A stretch of DNA of 40,638 bases from a virus (IMGVR_UViG_3300040801_003765:1-40638), one strand, 5' to 3'; counted from the first letter of the stretch, positions 14,537-22,024 are shown. Program-made: numbers and translations. The notes: a model not told the origin generated them from the sequence alone.

Positions 14537-14794
14537 ATGAGAAAAGAAATCACCCCTCAAGATCTCGAGGACATGCTTGCACTTTATCAGATGGGTGTGT
14601 CACTCAGAGAAATTACCCTCACTCTACGCATCCCGTATTCACAGATATATAAACACATTAATCGATTCAAGCTTATACTACCGCCCAAGCAATCACCTGG
14701 CCAGTTCCTTTATTCTCATCCTCTATTCAACCAACTCAAGAAGGGAGTATTAACTGATGCTGTCATACATGCCACCAAAGCAGATGCAAGATGA
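14537..14794 (+). CDS. Small helix-turn-helix protein
   Basis: This 85-residue protein contains a helix-turn-helix at about residues 8-44 (LEDMLALYQMGVSLREITLTLRIPYSQIYKHINRFK), of the type found in resolvase C termini and small phage DNA-binding proteins. It ends just inside the primase gene, overlapping by 38 bases, so both are one operon and coupled. It could bind the origin repeats next door and load the primase/helicase, or act as regulator; this is inference. A CTGGCCAG copy at 14697 encodes P-G-Q. Confidence 0.75.
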   Translation: MRKEITPQDLEDMLALYQMGVSLREITLTLRIPYSQIYKHINRFKLILPPKQSPGQFLYSHPLFNQLKKGVLTDAVIHATKADAR

Positions 14795-17294
14795 CCAAAT
14801 CTGGACCTTAGTTATCGCCAACATCCGTGATAACAAGGTGCCTGAGTATTATTATACAAAACGTAAGATGCCTCTCTTAACTTACCAGGCAGCAGTAGAG
14901 CGGTATAATCGCATGCCACAGAAATATGCTCCAGCTATTGGAATTGTATCAAGTGATTATATTGTCCTGGATATAGATAAAACCACCTGGCCAGAGGAGA
15001 TCCAAAATTTACTTAAAGATCATCCCACACTCCACCACAAGTCAAAATCGGGCAATGGGTTTCGGGTGGTCTATTCTACAGAAACACCCTTACCAAAGAA
15101 GATGATGGCATTTGAACATGGCGAGGTCTATTGTGGTGCGTTTGTCACTATGAACCCACCATTACAAGATGAGCAGCAAGACTATTCCACCGATACTATA
15201 ACATCAATAGAGCCTCAAGTTCTCGCCAACTACTCACCTAAGATTAAGAAGCGGCTCAACAACATCGCCCCAGAACACTCAGCATTGACACACATTTCCA
15301 ACTACCCAGACGGAGAAAAGTTGTTTCAGGAAGCACGGCAGATCTTGTCTATTTTACCAGCCGATGTTACTCCTCTTCTTGAGACAACATATGAGCTAAG
15401 ACTCAAAGACTTTGAATTGACATCATATTCACATTGGCTCTTGGTATCACATGCGTTGGCAGATCTTTGTGTGGGCGTTGCAAGAGACTATGACTTAGGA
15501 CCACAACTCAAGCAACTATTCATTGAGTGGTCACGGCAGTCACAGTCATTTATTTCTGATGAGGACGTGGAGGAGAGATGGTCGCGATCACTACATGAGA
15601 CCATTACTGCTAATAAACCCATTGTTACTTTCAGCACACTACGAAAACTTTATTGGGGCTATAGAATTCCCATAGAAGAGTTTCCTAAGATCAAGGTGGA
15701 CAAGAAAGGTAATACTACTATCGACACCTCTGATCCACGAAACTTTGAATTTCTCACGCGGCGACTTAAGCTCACACTGGTCAGAGACTTCTACACAGGA
15801 CTGGTCTATATTAAGGGGCCCAAAGCTATTATTCGTCACTATTTCACTTCTGGCCAGGGTGACTTCTTGACTAAAGAGAATGAGAACATATCTATACCTT
15901 TTTTGGAGAAGTATAGAAATGATGAAGACTTGCAATTCCGTTTAGTTAACCTGTTTAGAGACTTTGGCATTTCAGGTGCAGCTAAGACACAACCTATTTT
16001 TGCTGGGTTTTATCAACAAGGTGAAGAGTTGATTGATGCTATGTATCTGTGGTTGACAAGTAAACCCTGGGATAAGACACCAAGGTTTATGGATACAATA
16101 AAAGCTTCGATACAGTTTGATCCCACAGTGCTGCAAGATCTTAGGGATCATGAGCGCATGTATACTCTCATCTGGAAACATTGCTTAAATATGGTGGGGC
16201 TCAGAGCTAAAGCAAACAGATATCTTACAGGTTCTGAACTGCCTGAGGATAGACTTAAGCGCGCTCAGGGTATTCTTATTTTAGCAGGGTATCAGTCAAC
16301 ACATAAAACCACCTGGGTAGAGTGTCTTCTACCATCTAAAGCAGATGCTGTCAACTCTGTAACACCCTCATCTATGCGAGATACCTTGGAGATGCAGAGA
16401 GCACTCGCGGGTGCCTTTATTTTAAATATTGATGAGGTTGACGCAGTCCTGGATAAAATAGATCTGTCAGATTTTAAGAATGTACTCACCCAGGAGAAAG
16501 ACACGTATCGGACGATGTACACCCAACAGTTTAGATCTTTACCGAGAGCAGCTGGGTTCTTTGGGACTACAAATAAATCCCACATGCGCCTGGATAGAAC
16601 TGGGAATAGAAGGTTTTGGATTGTTCCTGTGAAGTCATGTGATGCTTTGCCTTTTCTTGAGTGCGACTACCAACAACTCTGGGCAGAAGCGCTATATTAT
16701 GCCGAGAATACGCCTATCGACGAATGGAATATGTCTTCTGACGATAAAGACTTTATCAATCGAATAGCTATGGAATACCAGAAAGAAAATCAAGGAACTA
16801 AATCATTAGACATGATCTATTCAGATTCATTGTATACTCATGAAGATATAGATTTTAAATTTTTCTTTGAAGACCTTAAGACTGTGGCTGTTCGCTTCTT
16901 TGCAAAAGAGGATGTACTTATTCCTTTAAGAGGACAAAAAGCTTTTCAAATTATAAAGAACCGAGGACTTCTTGCTGGTACAGAATTTGATCTTAAATCT
17001 TTTGATTACATCATAAAGGATTTTATAGCTGATACAACTGGCTTACATAACCAAGTAGTTTCTGGTAGAAGTGGAAGTTTTTTTAAAGATGGAGTATTTA
17101 CTTATACACCTGGTGATAGAAGATATAAATATTATTTTCTACCGGATAGAGAAAAAATTAATGAAGCTATAGCTCAGGGCCTGGTTTCTCCTTATGTTTT
17201 CTATGAAGAACGGGAGAAAAAAATTGATGAGGCTGTAGCTCAGGGCTTGGTTTCTCCTGATGTTTTCTATGAAGAGCTGGAGAAAAAAGGATGA
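14757..17294 (+). CDS. Primase-helicase: PrimPol-like N terminus and VapE-type helicase
   Basis: 845 residues; the ATG at 14757 has AAGGGAG nine bases upstream. Residues 60-110 carry the archaeo-eukaryotic primase signature: YIVLDIDKT (D72, D74) and SKSGNGFRVVY, as in bifunctional primase/polymerase domains. Residues 400-640 match the virulence-associated protein E family: Walker A position about 511-519 (GYQSTHKTT), NIDEVD near 558, GTTN near 603 and the closing GNRRFWIVPV near 618. His replaces the usual Gly in the Walker loop. It should prime and unwind DNA at the phage origin. The last 45 residues are two tandem copies of a roughly 22-residue unit with core AQGLVSP, not a known part of this family. 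It contains three CTGGCCAG sites counting the start overlap. Confidence 0.85.
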   Translation: MLSYMPPKQMQDDQIWTLVIANIRDNKVPEYYYTKRKMPLLTYQAAVERYNRMPQKYAPAIGIVSSDYIVLDIDKTTWPEEIQNLLKDHPTLHHKSKSGNGFRVVYSTETPLPKKMMAFEHGEVYCGAFVTMNPPLQDEQQDYSTDTITSIEPQVLANYSPKIKKRLNNIAPEHSALTHISNYPDGEKLFQEARQILSILPADVTPLLETTYELRLKDFELTSYSHWLLVSHALADLCVGVARDYDLGPQLKQLFIEWSRQSQSFISDEDVEERWSRSLHETITANKPIVTFSTLRKLYWGYRIPIEEFPKIKVDKKGNTTIDTSDPRNFEFLTRRLKLTLVRDFYTGLVYIKGPKAIIRHYFTSGQGDFLTKENENISIPFLEKYRNDEDLQFRLVNLFRDFGISGAAKTQPIFAGFYQQGEELIDAMYLWLTSKPWDKTPRFMDTIKASIQFDPTVLQDLRDHERMYTLIWKHCLNMVGLRAKANRYLTGSELPEDRLKRAQGILILAGYQSTHKTTWVECLLPSKADAVNSVTPSSMRDTLEMQRALAGAFILNIDEVDAVLDKIDLSDFKNVLTQEKDTYRTMYTQQFRSLPRAAGFFGTTNKSHMRLDRTGNRRFWIVPVKSCDALPFLECDYQQLWAEALYYAENTPIDEWNMSSDDKDFINRIAMEYQKENQGTKSLDMIYSDSLYTHEDIDFKFFFEDLKTVAVRFFAKEDVLIPLRGQKAFQIIKNRGLLAGTEFDLKSFDYIIKDFIADTTGLHNQVVSGRSGSFFKDGVFTYTPGDRRYKYYFLPDREKINEAIAQGLVSPYVFYEEREKKIDEAVAQGLVSPDVFYEELEKKG
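17149..17280 (+). repeat. 66-bp tandem duplication in the end of the primase gene
   Basis: Two units encode REKINEAIAQGLVSPYVFYEE and REKKIDEAVAQGLVSPDVFYEE. The second has one more codon. At the DNA level they are about 85 per cent identical. They extend the C-terminal tail of the primase-helicase. Confidence 0.85.
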
Positions 17295-17302
17295 AAAAAG
17301 TG

Positions 17303-17331
17303 TTTACAAGGATTCACCGATGTTATATAAT
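17303..17331 (+). promoter_or_regulatory. Early promoter P3 with leader inverted repeat
   Basis: TTTACA (17303-17308), 17 bases, TATAAT (17326-17331), almost identical over 37 bases to P2. The leader has CGAG-AATAAC-CTCG at 17343-17356, in line with the P2 leader, and then AGGAGG before the ATG at 17386. It directs the cluster of small unknown genes from 17386. Confidence 0.85.
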
Positions 17332-17385
17332 AATACTATAATCGAGAATAACCTCGGTTACAACAGAGACTTAGGAGGATGAATC

Positions 17386-17808
17386 ATGGAACTCAATAAA
17401 CTTAAATCAAAAAAACTGGGTATGAGCTATGGTCACAAACAAGAGATCATGGAACTGGAAGAGGCTACAGGGTTAACTGTAACTCTTCTGTCACAATTTA
17501 AAGACCGGGGCTGTGCTATTACCCTGGAAGATATACCTTCTGGCCAGATTTCAGTAAAAGAGTTTATCCACAATCCTTTATTTGAGCTCTTTGAAAGAAG
17601 TTTTGGCTATCAGATTGTTACAGGTGAAAATGAAGTGGATGCTATTTACCTCTATTTTGACAACACCTATAACTGGAGCCTGCCGATTAACACATACCAC
17701 CTGGAAAAAGTTATAGACTGTTTAAACAACAGTGATGACTGCATGGGTACACGGTTTTCTTTTCATACTGAGAAAACCCTGGTGTCCATCTTTATGGAGG
17801 TGATATAA
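17386..17808 (+). CDS. Unknown protein, first gene of the P3 operon
   Basis: This 140-residue acidic protein starts MELNKLKSKKLGMSYGHKQEIMEL behind AGGAGG. I recognise no family. It is predicted mixed alpha/beta, with VTLLSQFKDRGCAITLEDIPSGQISVKEF and an aromatic-rich middle (DAIYLYFDNTYNWSLPINTYHLEKV). It has no signal peptide or membrane segment. Its gene ends in TAATG, sharing bases with the start of the next gene. Being first behind a strong early promoter fits a host-takeover or anti-defence protein, which is only a suggestion from position. A CTGGCCAG copy (17540) encodes S-G-Q. Confidence 0.7.
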   Translation: MELNKLKSKKLGMSYGHKQEIMELEEATGLTVTLLSQFKDRGCAITLEDIPSGQISVKEFIHNPLFELFERSFGYQIVTGENEVDAIYLYFDNTYNWSLPINTYHLEKVIDCLNNSDDCMGTRFSFHTEKTLVSIFMEVI

Positions 17809-18200
17809 TGAAACCAACGATCAGAAACTTTGAGTATGGTCCAGAACTTTATGAGGACCTGGAAAACCTTGAACAGCAGTTAGATGCTGCTCTTGTGAAA
17901 TACTCCTGGTCAAGTTTAAACATGGTACATCTGGAATTCTGTGCTGGTGGCTCAGTTGATGTTACTCCAATATGTTTTATTCAACCTGATCTTTCTGAAC
18001 TTTTTAACAGTATCCACAGCGTTGAGTTTTCTTATAGCGACGCTCATGTGTGTTACAGTGAGTTCAAATCAATTTATGAAATTGATAGTATGGTAAAAGA
18101 GTATAATGCTGATGAATGGCATTTTGAACTATCATATCAATATATGATTGACTATGATGGTGATCCTCGTGTAACCTATACTTTAAAGGTGAAATCATGA
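17808..18200 (+). CDS. Unknown protein of the P3 operon
   Basis: 130 residues, MKPTIRNFEYGPELYEDLENLEQQLDAAL, acidic. A segment VHLEFCAGGSVDVTPICFIQPDLSELF and a tyrosine-rich end (ELSYQYMIDYDGDPRVTYTLKVK) suggest a small beta domain. No family recognised. Shares its start with the preceding stop (TAATG) and overlaps the next gene by four bases, so it is translated within the P3 operon. The shape of its C terminus (predicted strands) is similar to the first gene's end, but I cannot claim homology by eye. Confidence 0.65.
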   Translation: MKPTIRNFEYGPELYEDLENLEQQLDAALVKYSWSSLNMVHLEFCAGGSVDVTPICFIQPDLSELFNSIHSVEFSYSDAHVCYSEFKSIYEIDSMVKEYNADEWHFELSYQYMIDYDGDPRVTYTLKVKS

Positions 18201-18412
18201 ATGGACACGTGATCATTTCACCTGCTTACGGGCGGGACTATAAAACAGCTGAAGCAGCTATCAAGGATTTTGAAGATGGCAAAGACTTCATTCTTCATGA
18301 CATGTTCACTCGCGGCAAGTATTGCTCCATTAGAGATTTTCCGGGCAAGCTTGTTGAGATCAGATACAACAGATTTCAAGATTTGATTATGAAGGAGGTC
18401 CCATGCAAATAA
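18197..18412 (+). CDS. Small conserved phage-type protein (AYGRDYKTxxEAxxDFxxGKDF type)
   Basis: A 71-residue protein whose opening MNGHVIISPAYGRDYKTAEAAIKDFEDGKDFILHDMFTRGKYCSIRDF follows a pattern I know from short proteins in many phage early regions, in which a GRDY and a GKDF element are conserved with CSIRD. Function is not known to me. It sits in the P3 operon and its start overlaps the preceding gene by four bases (ATGA). Confidence 0.7.
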   Translation: MNGHVIISPAYGRDYKTAEAAIKDFEDGKDFILHDMFTRGKYCSIRDFPGKLVEIRYNRFQDLIMKEVPCK

Positions 18413-18531
18413 AAGTTTTAGCACTCCTTGAGAGTAAGCAGAAACATTCAATTGGAACTCGCTTTGTGTTTTATACTAGGCTTAATAACAAGCCTAAGTA
18501 TGGTCACCTATTACACTGGTCCTTTGTATAA
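18403..18531 (+). CDS. Tiny ORF with a perfect ribosome site
   Basis: A 42-residue frame, MQIKVLALLESKQKHSIGT and so on, starts at 18403 behind AAGGAGGTCCC, the best ribosome site nearby, and ends at 18531. It overlaps in another phase the longer frame at 18428-18712. The product is basic and has no recognised domain. It may be a short protein, a leader peptide that couples translation to the next gene, or the true N terminus of that gene if a frameshift takes place. Confidence 0.45.
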   Translation: MQIKVLALLESKQKHSIGTRFVFYTRLNNKPKYGHLLHWSFV

Positions 18532-18712
18532 AGATGCAGAGATCGACAAGCTCTATATCATCACTGGCCAGGAGGGTGCATGTGGTGACGTGCAGAAAGA
18601 GTTTATCAACGGTGAAGAAGTTATACTGTTCAAAAATCTTAAGATGAAGGAGTTCATCACAGACAAAGAAGCAGCAGCACTTAAATCTTTAGATAAGGAG
18701 TATCAACAATGA
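18428..18712 (+). CDS. Small predicted membrane protein with alternative start
   Basis: 94 residues if the TTG at 18428 is used; the first ATG is at 18500 (about 70 residues). Neither has a good ribosome site. Residues 9-24 (LELALCFILGLITSLS) are hydrophobic enough for a membrane segment or signal anchor. The C-terminal half (NGEEVILFKNLKMKEFITDKEAAALKSL) is soluble. It overlaps the tiny frame at 18403-18531 and ends in ATGA with the next gene. If the ATG is used the protein would be soluble, so the topology depends on the start. A CTGGCCAG site is at 18564. Confidence 0.5.
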   Translation: MRVSRNIQLELALCFILGLITSLSMVTYYTGPLYKDAEIDKLYIITGQEGACGDVQKEFINGEEVILFKNLKMKEFITDKEAAALKSLDKEYQQ

Positions 18713-19122
18713 AATTTTATCATGAATGGCGAGAAGCTGAAATCAAGGACCTGAACGACTATGTTGCCAAGCGAATTAAAGAGCTTGATGCAAAAGAACA
18801 TGACTATAACATGGTGTATGACCTGGCCGAAGAGCTGGCTATCGAGGGCTATCGGTCATCTTATAGCTATACCCGGTTGGACGTTTGGCCTGAGAAAGTT
18901 GAAGAGGTTCCATTCATCATTGAACTGATCAACGATTTCATGGATGACCACGACATTGAGATTGCAGAGGATAACTTCTGGACTTTTAATGATGCTGGTG
19001 GCTGGTGGACTCTTATTGCACCTTTTGCTCGCATTGAGGTGAATGTCAATAGTATCTGCAAGCAGGTTGTCGTCGGTAAAAAGATCATTGAGGAGACCAA
19101 ATACATATGCGGTGGGGAATAA
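18709..19122 (+). CDS. Unknown acidic protein
   Basis: 137 residues starting MKFYHEWREAEIKDLNDYVAKRIKELDAKE, coupled to the preceding gene (ATGA). Two helical segments are followed by an aromatic, acidic region (DDHDIEIAEDNFWTFNDAGGWWTLIAPFARIEVN). No family or catalytic motif is apparent. The acidic surface with many Trp/Phe residues is similar in composition to phage DNA-mimic or inhibitor proteins, which I mention as a guess only. Confidence 0.65.
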   Translation: MKFYHEWREAEIKDLNDYVAKRIKELDAKEHDYNMVYDLAEELAIEGYRSSYSYTRLDVWPEKVEEVPFIIELINDFMDDHDIEIAEDNFWTFNDAGGWWTLIAPFARIEVNVNSICKQVVVGKKIIEETKYICGGE

Positions 19123-19289
19123 TCCTCATACAAGCATTAATGCTGATTCTGCTCGCGTTAGAGTATCAATCTCAACGCGAGCAGAATCGTCAGTTGAAAA
19201 TATTGTATGACCAGGCTATACAGTATAGCCAACAACACATACCACGTAAGACAGCCAATGAGCGTCTGCTGTGGAAAACAAAAGGATAA
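19107..19289 (+). CDS. Small single-span membrane protein
   Basis: A 60-residue frame starting MRWGIILIQALMLILLALEYQSQREQNRQL: a hydrophobic stretch from residues 4 to 19 and a charged, Gln-rich cytoplasmic or periplasmic tail. It overlaps the end of the preceding gene by 16 bases. A perfect 15-bp inverted repeat (19145-19188) lies in codons 13-28. Shape (one N-terminal membrane helix plus helical charged tail) is like phage i-spanins or holin regulators, but it lies in the early region, so an early membrane function is more likely. Confidence 0.5.
   Translation: MRWGIILIQALMLILLALEYQSQREQNRQLKILYDQAIQYSQQHIPRKTANERLLWKTKG
19145..19188 (+). promoter_or_regulatory. Perfect 15-bp inverted repeat inside a coding region
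   Basis: GATTCTGCTCGCGTT, 14-base loop, AACGCGAGCAGAATC, perfectly complementary. Not followed by a T tract, so it is not a standard terminator. The stem is GC-richer than the surrounding gene. It may be an RNA structure (processing or stability site) or an operator. Confidence 0.85.
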
Positions 19290-19299
19290 GGAGGCTCGT

Positions 19300-19671
19300 A
19301 TGAAAAGAATTGCAGAAATTATTTTTACTGAGGCTTTTAATGATGACCCCAAACGGTACCATTATTTCACAGACGACAATGATCTCAAAACTGGCGATGT
19401 CTGTGTGGTTGATTCTGGTCCTGGGCTTGGCGTAGCTACTGTGCAGCGCTTTGTCAAGACTAGTGACAAGGCACATGCCTGGGTGGTTCAGAAGATTGAC
19501 ATGGTCGCTCATGCCGATCGTTTGAAAAGACAGCAGGAAATTGAGGACATTAAATCAAACCTGGAAAATCTTCGGAAAGACTTTGAAGAGAAACGGATCT
19601 GGGAAGTTCTTGCATCAGATAACCCCGTTGCTGCAAAACTCCTGGACACACTTAAAAAACTGGAGGACTAA
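19300..19671 (+). CDS. Unknown protein preceding the DUF2800 gene
   Basis: I start it at the ATG at 19300 (AAGGAGGCTCGT upstream); a longer frame from 19207 would be unlikely. 123 residues: KRIAEIIFTEAFNDDPKRYHYFTDDNDLKTGDVCVVDSGPGLGVATVQRFV and a helical, charged C-terminal half with a coiled-coil (DRLKRQQEIEDIKSNLENLRKDFEEKR). The start looks like a small beta domain (SH3-like or KOW-like, judged by eye), the end a coiled coil. I know no family. Five bases or fewer separate it from the next gene, so they are probably co-translated. Confidence 0.7.
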   Translation: MKRIAEIIFTEAFNDDPKRYHYFTDDNDLKTGDVCVVDSGPGLGVATVQRFVKTSDKAHAWVVQKIDMVAHADRLKRQQEIEDIKSNLENLRKDFEEKRIWEVLASDNPVAAKLLDTLKKLED

Positions 19672-20811
19672 ATGGGAGATCATGCAAAGTATTCTCCGTC
19701 GCAAATGCCTCGTATTATCAGGTGCCCAGGGTCTATTGACTTTGTTGAGTACCTGATACAGAAACAGGAAATACCGATGGACGACACAACGCCTTACCAG
19801 GCTGAGGGCTCAATGCTTCATCGGCAAGTTGAGAGGTTTGTTCAGAACAAGCCTTTTAATGAGCCTCTTGATGCTGAACAGACAACCGCCATTGTTGATG
19901 CTGCTGAGTTCTTATTTCAATTAGACCAGAAGTTTAAGTTTGCTGAAGTCTATTATGAACAGGAGGTCACACTGGCCAGATGGGGAATCGAGGAATGCTC
20001 AGGAACTGCAGACATTATTACAGAGGCTGTTAAACCTCGAAGTCTTCATGTTCTGGACTGGAAGTTCGGCAAAGGTGTATTTGTTCCAGTTGAGAAGAAT
20101 GAACAGTTGATGACTTATCTTCTCGGTGCTCTACAGGCTGAGCAGAATCTGGATGACTATGATGAACTCTGGATTCATATTGCCCAGCCTCGCCTGGAGA
20201 ATTATGCCTCATACAAATGTACTAAAGATGAGCTCTTGGGCTTGGTAAATGCAATTAAGAATGCCCAGAAGTCTCATCGGATTGAGGCTGGTGAAAAGCA
20301 ATGTTTTTGGTGCCGAGGTAAAAACCGTTGTTCTGAATATGAGGTCATGGTTCGTGGGAAAGCTGCTTTAGTTTTCCAAGTGAATGATCTTATGAAGCAG
20401 AATGAATATCCATTCGAAAAGATGGCTAAAGTCCTGCTTCTTGAGAGCGATTTCAAAAAGATATTCAAAGCAATTAAAGACAGTTTACAGGAGCTGAACA
20501 ATGAACAACTCAAAGTGCTCAAGCTTAAAAGAGTGGCTGGCCGCAGCATACGGCAATGGGCTTCTGCTGAAGCCACAGCACGTTTCCTCATGGACAAGTA
20601 TGAAGCGGAACCCGAGTCTATCACAACAACTCCAGAGCTTAAGTCACCAGCTCAAATTGAAAAAGAGTTCAAAGGAATAGCAAAGGACATGGAGTATCAA
20701 GCTTTAATTGTGAAGCCTGTAGGTGCTCCAGTTTTAGCCAGTATTTCTGACCCGAGACCAGAATATCAACAAGACGCGTCCTCGGTGTTCCAGAAGTACC
20801 TGGAAAAATAG
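19672..20811 (+). CDS. DUF2800 family nuclease, Cas4/RecB-like
   Basis: 379 residues of the DUF2800 family, related to PD-(D/E)XK exonucleases. Core residues visible: H50 (EGSMLHRQVE), D114 (GTADIIT), D129 and K131 (DWKFGKG), and NEQLMTYLLGAL near 143-155. A Cys at 18 (RCPGS) and three at 211, 214 and 220 (CFWCRGKNRC) have the arrangement that holds an iron-sulphur cluster in Cas4 and AddB nucleases. It should degrade or process DNA ends in recombination-based replication; DUF2800 is usual beside DUF2815 (SSB) in phages. The real substrate is unknown. A CTGGCCAG site is at 19972 (codons for L-A-R). Confidence 0.85.
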   Translation: MGDHAKYSPSQMPRIIRCPGSIDFVEYLIQKQEIPMDDTTPYQAEGSMLHRQVERFVQNKPFNEPLDAEQTTAIVDAAEFLFQLDQKFKFAEVYYEQEVTLARWGIEECSGTADIITEAVKPRSLHVLDWKFGKGVFVPVEKNEQLMTYLLGALQAEQNLDDYDELWIHIAQPRLENYASYKCTKDELLGLVNAIKNAQKSHRIEAGEKQCFWCRGKNRCSEYEVMVRGKAALVFQVNDLMKQNEYPFEKMAKVLLLESDFKKIFKAIKDSLQELNNEQLKVLKLKRVAGRSIRQWASAEATARFLMDKYEAEPESITTTPELKSPAQIEKEFKGIAKDMEYQALIVKPVGAPVLASISDPRPEYQQDASSVFQKYLEK

Positions 20812-20834
20812 TAAACACTTTTAAAAAATAAGTG

Positions 20835-20863
20835 TTTACAAAGTTCAAAATTCATGCTATATT
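20835..20863 (+). promoter_or_regulatory. Promoter P4
   Basis: TTTACA (20835-20840), 17 bases, TATATT (20858-20863). Shares AAGTGTTTACAA with P2 and P3 but has its own spacer and lacks their leader inverted repeat. It drives the gene at 20907. Confidence 0.75.
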
Positions 20864-20906
20864 ATATAGTATGATTAACAACAACCCAAGTTTTAGGAGG
20901 TACGCC

Positions 20907-21437
20907 ATGAGTGAAAAGAATGAAATGAGTAAACGTGACATCGTTATTGCCGAGATCGAAAAAGGTGGAGCAACAATGGATTCCCTGTGTACTGCAGCCG
21001 ATTGCAAGTACGCCAGCGTCATGAGCATCTTCTCTATGCTCCGACTGATGGGAAAATGCCCGGTCAAAGATGTTCCAGTCAAAACTGAAGATGGTAATGA
21101 AGAGATGACTTACCGGTTCGTCACTCCGGAAGAATGGGAAAAGATGAAAGAGGAAAAGGCTGCAAATGCCAAAACCCGCACCACTTCATCCCGGACTCCG
21201 TATGATGTTTTGCAGGCTGCTGAAAAGAAAGTTGAGCGGACGGAAAAAGCCTCTCAGCTGGCTGATGAACGCGCCAAGAAAGATGAAGCTGATCCTGTGC
21301 TGGCCCTGAAAGCACAGATTGCATCCCTCAACTATGATCTGGCAAAGATTGAACTGAAGGAAGCTACCAAAGCTTTCAAGAAAGCCAAAAAAGCCGGTGA
21401 ACCCACCGGTGAGCCTGAAGATACACAGGCCGCTTAA
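20907..21437 (+). CDS. HTH-like regulatory protein with long coiled-coil tail
   Basis: The ATG at 20907 follows TAGGAGGTACGCC, so I start here, giving 176 residues. Residues 5-60 (KRDIVIAEIEKGGATMDSLCTAADCKYASVMSIFSMLRLMGKCPV) have a winged-helix look: helix, TMDSLC turn, recognition-like helix, then a strand. After that come highly charged Glu/Lys/Ala-rich residues (80-165) that should form a coiled coil. It has its own promoter and terminator, like the two copies at 12.7-13.7 kb, though sequence similarity to them is weak. A role as a nucleoid-like or regulatory DNA-binding protein is likely but unproved. Confidence 0.7.
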   Translation: MSEKNEMSKRDIVIAEIEKGGATMDSLCTAADCKYASVMSIFSMLRLMGKCPVKDVPVKTEDGNEEMTYRFVTPEEWEKMKEEKAANAKTRTTSSRTPYDVLQAAEKKVERTEKASQLADERAKKDEADPVLALKAQIASLNYDLAKIELKEATKAFKKAKKAGEPTGEPEDTQAA

Positions 21438-21464
21438 TTTATTCAGTTCTACTCAATTCTGAAG

Positions 21465-21496
21465 AGTAGGTCCCTTAATTGGGACCTACTTTTTCA
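21465..21496 (+). terminator. Intrinsic terminator after the HTH gene
   Basis: AGTAGGTCCC, TTAATT, GGGACCTACT, then TTTTTC. A 10-bp stem and T run. Between this and 21532 only a ribosome site (CGGAGG) is found. Confidence 0.9.
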
Positions 21497-21531
21497 CTTA
21501 AACTCCACAATAAACGTTCGGAGGAAATCTT

Positions 21532-21807
21532 ATGTCAAATCTAAATGCAATTTTGAAAGACAGAAAAAATACCCATGGTCCGTTTCGTCAGTATGCTAAA
21601 GCTGCACAGACCTTAAAGAAGGCTATTTCTGGATATGAACCAGGACCTGGTCATCTTAGCTCTGTGCAACGGGAAGGCCTGGATATGATCTGTGGAAAGA
21701 TAGCTCGTATTGTTACTGGTGATCCCGACCATGTCGATCACTGGGAAGACATTGCAGGTTATGCTACTCGGGTAGCTGAAGACCTTCGTGGACCTTCAAA
21801 TGAATAG
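21532..21807 (+). CDS. DUF6378-type small phage protein
   Basis: 91 residues. KNTHGPFRQYAKAAQTLKKAISG followed by LSSVQREGLDMICGKIARIVTGDPDHVDHWEDIAGYATRVAEDL matches a common phage/prophage protein in which the REGLDMI-x-KIARI segment and the D-x-W-x-DIAGYA end are constant (DUF6378 as I recall it). The biochemical role is unknown to me; it usually accompanies nucleotide metabolism and MazG-type genes, as here. A ribosome site CGGAGG precedes the ATG. The end overlaps the zinc-ribbon gene start. Confidence 0.8.
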   Translation: MSNLNAILKDRKNTHGPFRQYAKAAQTLKKAISGYEPGPGHLSSVQREGLDMICGKIARIVTGDPDHVDHWEDIAGYATRVAEDLRGPSNE

Positions 21808-22024
21808 AGAGTGTCCATACTGCGGTGAAGAGTTCACGGATAATTCTCGCAATATTATCTGTGCAGAATGCCGTGCTAAACAGCACCATGAAGATATTCT
21901 TGAGGAGGTATTATGCTTGACGAGCAAGAGCAACATTGGTATTTTACATGGGGCTTCGGCCAGGAACACCCAAATTGTTACACCAAAATTTGGGGAACAT
22001 TTTCCTCAGCCCGGGATGAAATGA
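21800..22024 (+). CDS. Zinc-ribbon protein
   Basis: MNRECPYCGEEFTDNSRNIICAECRAKQHHE: a CPYC...CAEC zinc ribbon within 30 residues, as in many small phage proteins. I start it at the ATG at 21800, which overlaps the previous stop (ATGAATAG). The frame continues to 22024 (74 residues), overlapping the next gene at 21913 by 112 bases in another phase; the last 30 residues lack the look of a domain. No ribosome site lies in the previous gene beyond the coupling. Confidence 0.6.
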   Translation: MNRECPYCGEEFTDNSRNIICAECRAKQHHEDILEEVLCLTSKSNIGILHGASARNTQIVTPKFGEHFPQPGMK

